From Amanita rubescens (lineage: Eukaryota; Basidiomycota; Agaricomycetes; Agaricales; Amanitaceae): 64,000 bases of DNA. The notes under the pieces are model-generated. The model was not told the origin of the DNA, searched no databases, and saw nothing but the letters and a program-made list of their open reading frames with translations. The stretch's first letter is position 1. Each line of letters begins with the position of its first letter. The DNA lies in NCBI GenBank assembly GCA_015039365.1, contig WION01000122.1, positions 62,001-126,000 of the forward strand, written 5' to 3'. Position numbers and translations under genes: made by a program. This document shows positions 23,781 to 34,375 of the stretch, piece after piece.

Positions 23781-24883
23781 ATGCACCCCGGCGAAGAATA
23801 TATCGTTGCGATAACTACCCAGGCACTCGTAACGGGTACGTACTTCGCTACATTTCTCCTGTGCCTACGATGGCTCGTCTTTTCGGATGATGGCGGAACC
23901 CTGCGCAAAAGGATCAATTGGCCCTTCTTAATCATTACCGTCATCCTCTTTGCTTTCGCCGTGACAGATTTCAGCATTTCTCTTCGATCTCTGTTACTCG
24001 TTTTCGAAGATGAAAATATCGGGTTCTACCTAATTGTTCTCAATGTAAGTGATTCAAAAATTTAATCCTCGTCATCAGGTTGAACTCTCTCCAGGGATTT
24101 GTAGACATGTTGTCGTATATTATAACCGACAGTGTCCTGGTTCGTGAAAGAACGAAACGAATAACCCTATATTCACAACACTTCACCAGATCTTCCGTTG
24201 TTGGGTGGTGTACAACAGATCGTGGCGGATCATTGTTCTTCCCTTCCTCCTACTGCTGTACAACATATCGACTCTTATTATGATGACGTATTGGAACGCC
24301 ACTACCACGGGAGCAGTATCAACAGGCTTTGATGATCAACTTCTTGGTATACAAGGGTCGTATCTCGCCAGTACCATCATCATAAACATTTATGCAACAT
24401 GTATGTGAAGGGATTACTCTGCGTTCCGTGATATTAATCCCAAGTAATATTGAAGCTGCTATTGTAGTGAAAATCTGGAGAAACACTGTGTCCAGACACC
24501 TTTGTCGTTTCACAATTCGTGTTGTCGCCGAATCGGGTTTACTATACACCATTACGAGCATCGTCACTTTTTGCATGTTGCTTCTCCCTGTCCCTGGATT
24601 CCTGATTGCAACTGCTATTGTACGTTGTAAAGGACTTTTGAATGCTGCAGGGACTATATCTCACTCACATCTTCAGGACCTCCCTGTCTCCGGAATTGCG
24701 TATCATCTTATATTGATACGCGTGGCGCAAAATAGGGCTAAACCGGAAGAACGCCGAATGTCGTCATTAATGCTCGGTGACTCTACCATTGAGCGTGCTG
24801 TTCCAACCATACCACGCCACCACCCGCAATCGGTCGTTCCTCATGAGATGGACTCTAGAATGTCACACAGGTGTCGTCGCTAG
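23781..24883 (+). CDS. 7TM-type integral membrane protein, copy B
   Basis: Exons 23781-24044, 24095-24139, 24190-24400, 24456-24619 and 24677-24883 give 296 aa with all phases closed. The second exon is only 15 codons (ends DSVL) and uses a GTTCGT donor. Hydrophobic segments: VTGTYFATFLLCL, FLIITVILFAFAV, IIVLPFLLLLYNI, STIIINIYAT, SGLLYTITSIVTF and SGIAYHLILI. Conserved family text: LRWLVFSDDGGTLRK, IFRCWVVYNRSWRI, RVAQNRAKPE. Topology suggests N-terminus outside and a polar C-terminal tail of about 45 residues. Function unknown. It follows the intact GFA gene and has a near twin in copy C. Confidence 0.85.
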
Positions 24884-26040
24884 TTCTTCTTTCTATAGTT
24901 TGTTCATATCCGATTGAATAAGTTGGCCCCTGAATTGTTATCGTTCAACTTTTTATTAGTAGAATTAGTAGATACATGTGTATAGTTTCATGACGAATTG
25001 ATAGTATTGCATTGCCGTCGTCACGATGAACCGATCACCTAGAAAATTTTCATATAGGTATGTATAGGCATGTCGTATTTGGGGTTTCAATAAATGCGGA
25101 GAAAACAAGAAGCAGCAGTTGGTTCCTTTCAGCGTAGCAGCAGATATCGCCTTCATCTCTTCCTTGGCGTTTCATCTCGGCCATCTGCTTGAACACAAAA
25201 TGCAATAACCGTGACGCCATCAGCCTCGGAAGGAGCAGAACATGCATCTAACGTCGCCAATGGGATTATTGTCTTTAATCGGATCGAGGTAAGCAGGTTT
25301 TGGTCATCTATCCAATTAATAATAATATATCTCCATCGAAAAACGTTGCGCACCAGATCCAGAGTAACACGGTGCGACGAGTACGTTGTGCGAATTAGAG
25401 GATACACACCGAGAAAGTGACTTTAGAAAAGTGTGTATGTACACGTTTCCCAAAGGTAGTGCACCATGGCCGCAGGATCTAAGCTAGGTACGGTTGGGTA
25501 TAAAGGTCTGAATAGTCCACGAGAGATCATTCTCAAGCGGGACGGCTGCTATACGTGGATTGCCGAATGTTTGAAACGAGACACTGTTGCAAATGGGAGG
25601 CTTGGATACATCAGAGGTGCAGCGCGGTACAAATCCTAGTCGTGGGCATCCTAGGCTGCGCTTGCGGGAGATACCTTGTCACGCGAGCCTGTATAAGCAA
25701 AGTTGATGACGAGGAGAAAAGCGGCCCACCTATCTCACGCAAGAGATCCCCAACCCATCACGTGTCCTTTCTCGCCCATGAAGTCTTCTAAGAGTGCTCC
25801 AAGAATATCCGAATCACTCAAGTTTTCGATGCTGAAGCGACAATCGCATGGGTGGCAAGAGTGGAGGTCACTTTCTCACATGCGTCACACTTTGTTACAA
25901 CTCGCAGTCACAGTAAGCCAATTCAAAGGAATCTGGCCGTCTCCGAATAGCTTCACCTATAAAGTCATCTAAGTCGCAATTTCCAACGGTAGTGGTGCGC
26001 ATCTCCTCTTCTTTGAATCGGAGGTTTCGCATCTGAATTC
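24884..26040. other. Spacer between the two duplicated units
   Basis: 25,050-25,450 is the shared 3' flank of copies B, C and D. The rest, about 25,450-26,000, is unique to this spot and holds no supportable gene. 25,965-26,050 recurs at 31,430-31,520. Confidence 0.5.
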
Positions 26041-26425
26041 AATAAAGTGCGCTGGGTGGGAGGATCTATCAACTTGGGCGCGCATTCCGATACGCTTCAA
26101 ATGGGTCTACAAAGCCGTTCTCGACAGAACGAACGCATAGCCACCTCTGAACGAAACTTCTGTTCCAAGTATTCTTCCATGCTATGGCTTTACGATGAAA
26201 CCTGGCAAGAATTACTTCATCCATTTGCTTCAGCGATTGACGAGCCCGAGCTGCAACCTCCAAAGAAAATGGTAGGCAATTCCTCGTCTCTAAATTTGGA
26301 TTTTAGTACCTGAATCTGATTGCGTCTTGCTCAATTCCAAACCATTATGTTCGTCTCCCCTAGGGTGAAAAAGAGCTATAGGAGGAGTTCCACAAGAACA
26401 CTTTATACATAAAGTGATATCACTT
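26041..26425 (+). pseudogene. Decayed GFA gene of the right duplication unit
   Basis: Close copy of 22,220-22,715. Exon 1 and the start of exon 2 (both first cysteine groups) are gone; the remainder starts at VGGSINLGAHS. The KGKEHL stretch and intron 2 are deleted, GACACGCCAAAT is missing next to the exon 3 start, and the C-terminal exon has lost about 20 bp between GTTCGTC and CACAAG. Exon 3 with CSKYSSMLWLYDETW shows a Cys to Tyr change in the last zinc pair. It cannot make a zinc-binding protein. Confidence 0.85.
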
Positions 26426-27353
26426 TACCGTCAAGAGGTTAACGCCCATCCGGTGAATGCTGGCGGATTCAGGGCTGTCCTCACGGGAAACGAGGTGTGC
26501 CGCATCAGTTATTTCGAGCTGATCGGTGTGATCGGTTGGGTGGTTCCGTGACGCCTACCACTCACCGGACATGCGAACCCCGGACGTATCCAATGATCCA
26601 TATTTCTTACACGGACCGTGTCCAATCTGTTGACGTCTGTCTGCCAGGAATCGGTAACATATAGTGACATCCTCAGTCGAATATGCCCGCGTGTCCGATG
26701 AGACAATTTAGAGAAGCATTTGCATCTTTTACAGTATCTTCGGTTGAGTTGTCATATCGATTTTACCTTCTTTTCCCAAGCGCTGCGGATGGACACTGCA
26801 TCCTCGTAGATGCAAAAGCTCTTATCTCTAGATGTCCAAAAAGTACACCGAGCGGCATTGAGCAACACAGGTCTGAGCGTAACCAGCCAAAGGGGTGTCA
26901 TTTTTCGGCATGATCCATGCCTTCTGTCGGAGTCTGCGAGGGATGGGGATAATATAAGAATGTGGGCCGGAGTAGGGATGAGAGCGTAACGTCGGATATA
27001 TATGGCCAACAGAAGCCCCAAAAATGAATCACCGAATTCAGGCTATTCTCGCTCACCACTAACTGCCCAGTAGACCGTTCGCTTTTCCAATCCATGCACG
27101 TAGGAGGAACCCAAGAGGTAAGTTATTGGATCAGAAGGCGAATCCATAGCTAACGTTCAGATTGAGGCTTACACGGGTGACCGCCTTTCCAATGAACCTT
27201 CGGTCAACCAACGGGACTGCCCATTATGTCTTGACAGATACCTATGAGCATAATAGGATCCGTACAATCAGCGATCACCGGCGGCATGCCCTCCTGGGAA
27301 CAAGCGGCAGTTATTTGCTCCATTCGCTCTAACACTGGTTCGTCTAGTTGCAG

Positions 27354-27363
27354 GATAAATACA
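27354..27363 (+). promoter_or_regulatory. TATA-like element of 7TM copy C
   Basis: GATAAATACA at the same distance from the ATG as in copy B. Confidence 0.4.
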
Positions 27364-27395
27364 GGTGTCAAGTCGAAAGAAGCCAACAGCACACA

Positions 27396-28457
27396 ATGTA
27401 CCCCGGCGAAAAATATATCTTTGCGATAACTACGCAGGCACTCGTAACGGGTACATACTTCGCCACGTTTTTCCTGTGCCTACGATGGCTCGTCTTCTCG
27501 GATGATGGCGGAACCCTGCGCAAAAGGATTAATTGGCCCTTCTTAATCATTACCGTCATCCTCTTTGCTTTCGCCGTGACACATTTCAGCATTTCTCTTC
27601 AATCTACATTACTTGCTTTCGAAGGTGAAAATATCCGGTCGTATCTCACTGTAAGTGATTCAAAAATTTAATCCTCGTCATCAGGTTGATTTCTCTCTCC
27701 AGAGATTTATAGAAATGTTGTCGTATATTATAACCGACAGTGTCCTGGTTCGTGAAAGAACAAAGCGAATAACCCTATATTCACAACACTGCATCAGATC
27801 TTCCGTTGTTGGGCGGTGTACAACAGATCGTGGCGTATCATCGTTCTTCCCTTCCTCCTATTGCTGTACAACATAACGGCTCTTATTTTGATGATGTATT
27901 GGGACGCCACTACCATGGGAGCAGTATCAACAAGCTTTGATGATCAACTTATTGGTGTACGAGCGTCGTATTTTGCCAGTACCATCATTATAAGCATTTA
28001 TGCAACATGTATGTGAAGGGATTGCTCTGCGTTCCGTGATACTAATTCTAAGTAATATCGAAGCTGCTATTGTAGTGAAAATCTGGAGAAACACTGTGTC
28101 CCGACACCTTTGTCGTTTCACAATTCGTGTTGTCGCCGAATCGGGTTTATTATACACCATTACGACCATCGTCACCTTTTGCATGATATTTCTCACTGTC
28201 CCCGGTGGATCCCAGATTGCAGCTGCTATTGTACGTTGTAAAGAACTTTGAATGCTGCAGGGACTATATCTCACTCGCGTACCCAGAACTTGCCTGTCTC
28301 CGGAATCGCTTATCATCTTATATTGATACGCGTAGCGCAAAATAGGGCTAGACCGGAAGAACACCGAATGTCATCATTAATGTTCGGTGACTCTACCATT
28401 GAACGTGCCGTTCCAACCATACCACGCCACCACTCGCAATCGGTCGTTTTCTCATGA
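27396..28457 (+). CDS. 7TM-type integral membrane protein, copy C
   Basis: Same five-exon plan as copy B, with the same splice signals and nearly the same protein. Visible differences include MYPGEKYIF for MHPGEEYIV, VTHFSISLQST for VTDFSISLRSL, a shorter loop before the first intron (ending RSYLT), CWAVYNRSW for CWVVYNRSW and a shorter C-terminus ending SQSVVFS. No disabling change is visible. Retention of an open frame and all splice sites, while the adjacent GFA copy has collapsed, suggests this gene is still functional. Confidence 0.82.
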
Positions 28458-29407
28458 GGTGAACTCTATAATGGCTATCAAAGTATCACACATGCGTCGT
28501 CGCTAGTTCTTCTTTCTATTGTTTTATGTTTATATCCGATTGAATATATTGGCCCCTGAATTGTTATCGTTCATCTTTTTATTAGTAGATACATGTTGCA
28601 TAGCAAACATCGCCTTCATCTCTTCTACTTGGGGTTTCATCTTAGCCATCTACTTGAACACCAAATGCAATAACCACGCCATCAGCCTCGGAAGGAGCAG
28701 AACATGCATCCTAACGTCGCCCATAGGATTATTGTGTTTAGCCGGATCGAGGGATTGCACCGTAGGTAGGTTTTGTTCATCTATCCGATTGATATATCTC
28801 CATAAAAAAAGGTTGCGCATCAGATCTAGAATAAAATCGTGAGACGAGTCGCGTTGTGCAAATTAGAGGATACACACCCAGAAAGTAACTTTAGAAAAGT
28901 GTGTATTTACACGTTTCCCGAACGTAGCGTATCAGGGTCTGTCTGGGGTATATAATCGAGATTCGATCTGGGGCGGGAGTGTCGTGACTCGTCCCGACTC
29001 TGGAGCGTCATAAGTAATAAGCCACTGAACCAGGAGAGAAGTTCAAATCATCAATCACGGTTCGTGTGACTTGTGCGATCCCTAGAACTTCGTCACCTTC
29101 TCCAGCACGCATGTGTTCCGTCAGCAACATGTTCTACAACGGCCGCTGTGATGAAGTGTAACTTCGCGTTCCTCGGATACTTAGACGCGATGTGAACGCA
29201 AATTTCTTCGCTACGGTTTTGGAATCTTTTTCTGTCGTTTGTGAAGTTACTGCATGCTGTCATGAATGTTGGCCGCACAGTGTGGCTGGAAAAGCTAGGT
29301 GTGGACCAAAAGGCTCTCTCGCCCGCGGAATTTCCACATTCCCAGCGTCCTTTAATAATCATTTAAATTGTTTGGGATTGAACCTGCGGTTATTAGGATA
29401 TGATACA
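28458..29407. other. No supported gene
   Basis: 28,600-28,930 is duplicated cassette flank. The rest holds one 89-codon minus-strand frame (29,362-29,093) without recognisable features. Confidence 0.4.
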
Positions 29408-31324
29408 CTACACATGTAGGGCTCCGAGTTTAGCTAGAGTCTTATTTAATACCCGCTTGTCGTCCTCTTTCGTAATTCTCAAATCATTCTTCCTACCCTC
29501 TCGTAACTCATAATTGAGGTTTCCTGTAGGGTAGAACACCTCTCCATCTTTGCCGCCCCAATCAAAATCAACTAACATCACGGAATCTTCTTTGCAAAGG
29601 ATATTCGTGTCCCGCAAGTCACCGTGGACGAGGCCTTCCAAATGAAAGCTGTCCACGAGGCGCTGAAGCTCTTCTGCCCAGCGGTCTCGGTGGGCAACAA
29701 GTAGGGTCGAGCGAGTGATTGGGATTCCAGACTGGATATATTCCATCGCGACAGCACACCACCCACCGGGAAGTCGTTCAAAAGCAAGAATCTGCGGCGC
29801 ATAACCTGATTTCTCAGAAGAAATTTTGTTCATTTCTCGATATCTTGGAGAATGGAAGCTTGCAACACTGATGCTGCAGTAAATGCCAAATAGAGCGATG
29901 CGCGGTCGCGCCCATCAGAGGCCGATTGGATACATGAGAGTGTTGGTGTCAGACTAACGAGCCTAAAGCGATGGTCGATCGCGACGATAGCATAGAACTC
30001 CAATTTGCATCCTAGAAAATATTCAGATCTTCAAATAACCATGAAATGCAGAAATGTCCAACTCGCCAATAATGGTTAGACCGAGACATGGCACCCTCCA
30101 TCGTAGATAGAGTTCCCGATCGTCATCCATTCTCATCGCATTCAGACGTACAACGTAGCATGTAAGCTCTACCTGAGGAATTGCACCGATCCCTGTAATC
30201 TTGTTTTTAAACACTGCACAAAACGTCCCTGCGCCAAGAGGCCCAGTAGTATGGCCATCGGTTCTGGCAGAACCAATGGAAGATGCTTGAAGCGGAGGAA
30301 TCTGGGTACCTCTACGTGCCGAGAAAATGCGCGCGAGGTAGGGTAGACCTGCTTCCCTCCGAGCATCTTCATTTTGATAAAATCTGTTCATCTGGCTGGC
30401 GAAACCGTCCACCTCCTTATGCAACTCCATAATGTCGATGTCAGTCAGCCCGGGAACATCGCGACGACCGTCCATGATGTCCAGAAAGTGTCCAAAGCCT
30501 TCGTAAAGAAGGGCGACGGGTGGAAAGTGGGGATCCGGTTCTGGACGATCATCGAAGATCTTCTGAGACGGATCCCTCTGGAGAGACTCGTAGGCCTCTG
30601 ATTTCGCCGTTTTCGACGGCGCATCCGTAGTAGTTTTAGCACGTTTGAGGCGATTGAACATGTCGTCTTGTTCAGGAAGCGTGCGTTTCTGTTGAATGGC
30701 TACAAATTGGACGTGGCAGAAGGACGATGAAGGGAAAGATGAAAAGAGATGAGATGAGGAAATGAGAACATGTGATGCAATGCACGAACGAGCAGAGGAG
30801 ATGGATGAGGGGTGGCACGCAGGATTTGTAACCGCGACAGGTGGAAACGAGACAGCACAACGAATCGGCAAAGGAGGCAACTATTTCCTCAGTAATGCTT
30901 AACCGTGGAGAATTGCTCCCACTCACCAGTGGCCGGTAGCTTTACTATTATGTGGACGTCGTCGGGGGGAGGCTTCGCTGAAAATATACTGAAGAGCCTG
31001 TTTGTGGGCTCTAATTTGTCCGCAAACGTCGAAAGACCATCTCCCAGGGACTGGATACGTTCAACCAGAGTATTGCCTGGCCTTGAATCGATAGGGTTGG
31101 AGTCCTTGAGCTGAGAAAAGCGATGTCAGTTCACACCGTGAGTCATAAATGGCGCTCACCTTCCACAATTCCAAAGTGTGAGGACCAACACCCTTTAAAG
31201 TGTCATCTTTTCACTTGATTTGTATAGCTTCCTTCAATTCACTAACCACATCATCTCGCCCCACGGAAACTACAAAGATGGTGGATTCGCCTTCGATAAG
31301 ACAATTAAGCTTGCGAGAGCCCAT
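29408..31324 (-). pseudogene. Crinkler N-terminal domain fused to FunK1-like kinase, broken
   Basis: On the minus strand, 31324-30945 encodes a CRN-type N-terminal ubiquitin-like domain (start MGSRKLNCLIEGESTIF; GPHTLELWK; VHIIVKLPAT) with one 48-bp intron. A further intron of roughly 240 bp would then lead in frame to 30,690 and the FunK1 N-terminal region (MFNRLKRAKTTTDAPS, ALLYEGFGHFLDI, TDGHTTGPLGAGT). The C-lobe keeps LPGGWCAVAMEYI, the catalytic GLVHGDLRDTNIL and VDFDWGG. Three lesions show decay: an in-frame TGA after EAIQIK in the CRN domain; a GC instead of GT donor at the intron after LGLTIIG; and a deletion of about 100 codons with a frame change between ASILQDIEK and GYAPQILAF that removes the kinase N-lobe. 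Without it no ATP site remains. CRN domains and FunK1 kinases are both known in fungi; the linkage as one gene is my reading of the splice phases. Confidence 0.75.
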
Positions 31325-31429
31325 GTCGGATTGCACTGCCACATGGATCTAGCGTGGGAGCATACTAAAACAGATCTGTATTAGGTCAGCCACGGTAGTA
31401 GCCGCCACGTACTCGTCGACAAGGATATT

Positions 31430-31640
31430 CGGATATCCTGACGTTTAGACAATAAAGTCGTCTAAGTCGCAATTTCAAACGGTAGTGGTGCGCATCTCCT
31501 CTTCTTTGAATCAGAGGTTTCGCATCTAAATTCAATAAAAGTATGCATTTCAAAAGTGGAGCAGGTTTGCTTTCCGGTGAGGGAAAAGGCACAAGAGGAA
31601 CAGTTTACACATCGAATGAAACTAAAAACAAGTTGTACTA
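31430..31640 (+). pseudogene. GFA-gene 3' fragment
   Basis: 31,430-31,525 matches 25,965-26,050 almost base for base; the following part keeps traces of the GFA intron 3 and exon 4 (GAGGGAAAAGGCAC, then ATGAAACTAAAAACAAGTTG, like the end of the intact gene). No open frame survives. Confidence 0.5.
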
Positions 31641-34060
31641 TGCTACCACCAAGTGAATCTGAAGCCAGATGTCCAACCTGTATGTTCCATTACTGCTGAG
31701 TGTATAACCTATCCACCCGCACCGTTACTCGCCAATGACGAGCTCCACGTCGACGATCCTCCCTCGGGCGCCCCCACATCATCTTCACCGACTTCCGTAC
31801 ACTGGAACACCATTTGTTAGAAAGTTAAACTACAATTAATCCAAAGGACTCGCCTTATGTCCATCCCCGACAACACCACCCGCGCTACCCAACTCTTCGT
31901 CACCGCGCCCCAACTTTCACCGAAACTACTGTCCTGTTCGTCCACTTGAATAGTCACAGTATCCAACCCACGACATAATCACGAAAAATGCACCTAGGCT
32001 CCCTTTCCAATTGTTCGACTTGACCCTTGGCGTCAATATTCGCCGCCTTTTGACAACCACTTCGCTCGCTGATGGTGTTGCCAATGTTTTCCTCCTTCAA
32101 TGTCTATCTCTTTACGTCGTGGCTGGATCACTAAACGCCAATGTGCCGAGTTGTCTTGTCAATATGTATGCCTACTTGTCAGCCCAGTCCGGGATCATTT
32201 AACCTATTATCCAAACGTTCCTGGAATATCGCCTTACAACCGGGAAAGCGAATGCTGAAAGTGACGAGGACGAGCAGGCAGAACTATTATGGTAAAGGTG
32301 AGCGCCATAACGAAGTAAAGGGGATCCGCTCACATAATACCAGCTCATCGTATCGCACCAAGAGAGACGACAATCCATTCATTACGACGGTGATTCACCT
32401 CGTCTGAATTATGTGTGCCATGTTCTCCTGTCTCAGCGACACGTCTCTATGAACAAGTCATTGTCATTCTATATTTCATCGTCGCTATTGTTGTTTATTT
32501 AATATATGGCATCGTCGATGTCATATACCGCGGCACCATGACTGTAAGTCCCAACCTTTAACATCTCCTCCCCGTCATTCTATGTCTATCCCTAGGCGAT
32601 TCTAGTCTAACTAAGCTAAACCTCTGACTACGCCGCGCACGTTCAATGTCACGGTCCAGAAAGGCATTTATTTATACCTCCATCATATCCTTGGTCAGCC
32701 GTCTATGATAGCAAACCTCTTCTACATCTCTGATGCCGTGGAGAGTGTAGGAGGGGGATTCGTGTTACATAAGCTGAAGCCCTTATCTCCAACAGGCTAG
32801 AAGGCGCACCTCATGTCTTTGAGCATAACTGGCATTGAACGGCACAGCCCTGAAAGTAAGTACATTCAAATTTTGAGTTATGTTTACATTCTTTATCTAA
32901 GAAGGAATAGAACAGAATGGTGATGAGGACGTAATGTCCAGAGTACAGATGGGCCGAGAACAAACCTTCATCAGGTTATTCTCGTGCTATTATTGCTACC
33001 AATGGCGCCCCCCCATTCTTTTCGCAACCTACCCACCTGGACCCAGAGGAAAGAGATAAGGAAAATCAAATTAGAACATCGATTTCGATCCTTGCGAAAG
33101 TGAACTTTCTAGCAATACCCTGCAGAAGCCGCACCTGAGCTTGATATTGGCAAGGCGCTGCTCTTCCTTCACCACCCTAGGTTCTAGCGTAGCCGAGTAT
33201 CATTCCGTTTCGGAGTATACTAGGCACAAAGGCGTTCGATAAAGTTCTCTGATAAACATACGGTCACTTTCCATCGGTTCCGCTGATTCAATATTGGTCC
33301 ATGCTATTTATGTCGAAAGGCATTGACATTTTACGCGGCCGTCAAAGACCGTTACCCATGCCATCAACACATCTTATTCAGTTATGCATCTCCGTTCTTC
33401 ATTGGCTGCCCCTATGTGATTCTGAGCCAAACTCAGTTTAACTCTTGATTTAGTACGTCTGGAATCACGGCCCAAAGAGACGTTTATGCATACCGCATCT
33501 TCCGTTTGCCATCAATAATAACAAAGCTTTCTATGCCTCCGATGATGCGAAGCACTGTGGATGGTGGGTTATCCGTGGTGCGACACTTTGATAGAAGCTG
33601 AATCCGTTTCTGGGCATAGCTGACGTTGAACGGCACAACTCTGAAGGTAAGTGCATTAAGCTTTGATGCCACGTTTACATTCTTTGTCTAAGAAGGAATA
33701 GAGACATTCGGATAAGTTCGGAATGGTGATGTGGACGTAACGTCGTGAATACCGAAGGGCCGATAACAAACCTTCTTCAGGCTATTCTCGTGCTGCTACT
33801 AATGGTCATCAACCATTCTTTCTGCAATGCGCCTACACCTAGTAGAGAAGCGAGGTAAGGGGCATTGATGTCAATCTGGATTCATTGCTGGTGTTTGGAT
33901 CGAATTTGGTCCTTGCAATTTATCACTCTCATCATCGATTAAGGGATCATTGATCATCTCTCATCATAGAATACGGACGGATCTTGCGTAAACGACGATT
34001 AAAACGGCTCGTCCGGTGCCTCGGAACACCTAATGTTGTTCTAGTTTACCAGGATTGAGT
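31641..34060. other. Repeat-derived strip without a supportable gene
   Basis: Two blocks, 32,880-33,010 and 33,690-33,810, repeat each other: GGAATGGTGATG, GACGTAA, then AACAAACCTTC and TTATTCTCGTGC-like text. Both resemble the cassette spacer at 36.9-37.2 kb and 44.5-45.0 kb. A potential membrane-helix exon (VIVILYFIVAIVVYLIYGIV, about 32,450-32,510, followed by a GTAAG donor) has no convincing partners, so I do not call a gene. Confidence 0.4.
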
Positions 34061-34116
34061 CCAACAATTCGCAGTACAAATACCGGTATAAGTCGGATGT
34101 TGATACTGTACTCGAA

Positions 34117-34375
34117 ATGGCGCCATTCGTCAAAGTATTCCTCATTGCGTTGACTAGATACTAACTCTAAGATAAATCAAAGCTGCTATTATATGGCAAA
34201 TCTGGAGAAATAGTTTTTCTCGACACCTAACCCGTTTCGCAGTCCGTGTTGTCGCCGAATCGGGTTTATTATACACCCTCATAAGTATTGCAACTTGTTG
34301 CGGAGTGCTTCTTGGTCCCAATCGCTGGCTCGTGGTAATGATCAGTGTTGTATGTCATAAACGAGTTAGGGAACC
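34117..34375 (+). pseudogene. Seventh 7TM copy, exons 1-3 deleted
   Basis: After a promoter-like stretch similar to the other copies, ATGGCGCCATTCGTCAAAG starts at 34,117. The sequence then jumps to the end of intron 3 and a full exon 4 encoding AIIWQIWRNSFSRHLTRF and RVVAESGLLYTL, then the GTATGTCATAAACGAG donor of intron 4. Exon 5 is missing: the sequence ends at the terminal repeat of the element at 34,376. Confidence 0.75.

Larger units (their letters stand above)
22200..25450. repeat. Segmental duplication, left unit (GFA + 7TM copy B)
   Basis: This unit and 26,040-28,930 are colinear and very similar over GFA exons 2-4, the 1-kb spacer, the complete 7TM gene and its 3' flank down to GTTTCCC near 25,450. 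Offset is about 3.6-3.8 kb, indicating a tandem duplication with later indels. Confidence 0.8.
26040..28930. repeat. Segmental duplication, right unit (GFA relic + 7TM copy C)
   Basis: Colinear with 22,200-25,450. Compared with the left unit it has lost several hundred bp in the GFA part and the 3' flank but keeps the whole 7TM gene. Confidence 0.8.

Noticed and set aside
33340..33540. Possible exon of a DUF6534-like protein (YAYRIFRLPSI)
   Set aside because: Only one short motif; no neighbouring exon could be joined and the surrounding sequence is repeat-derived.
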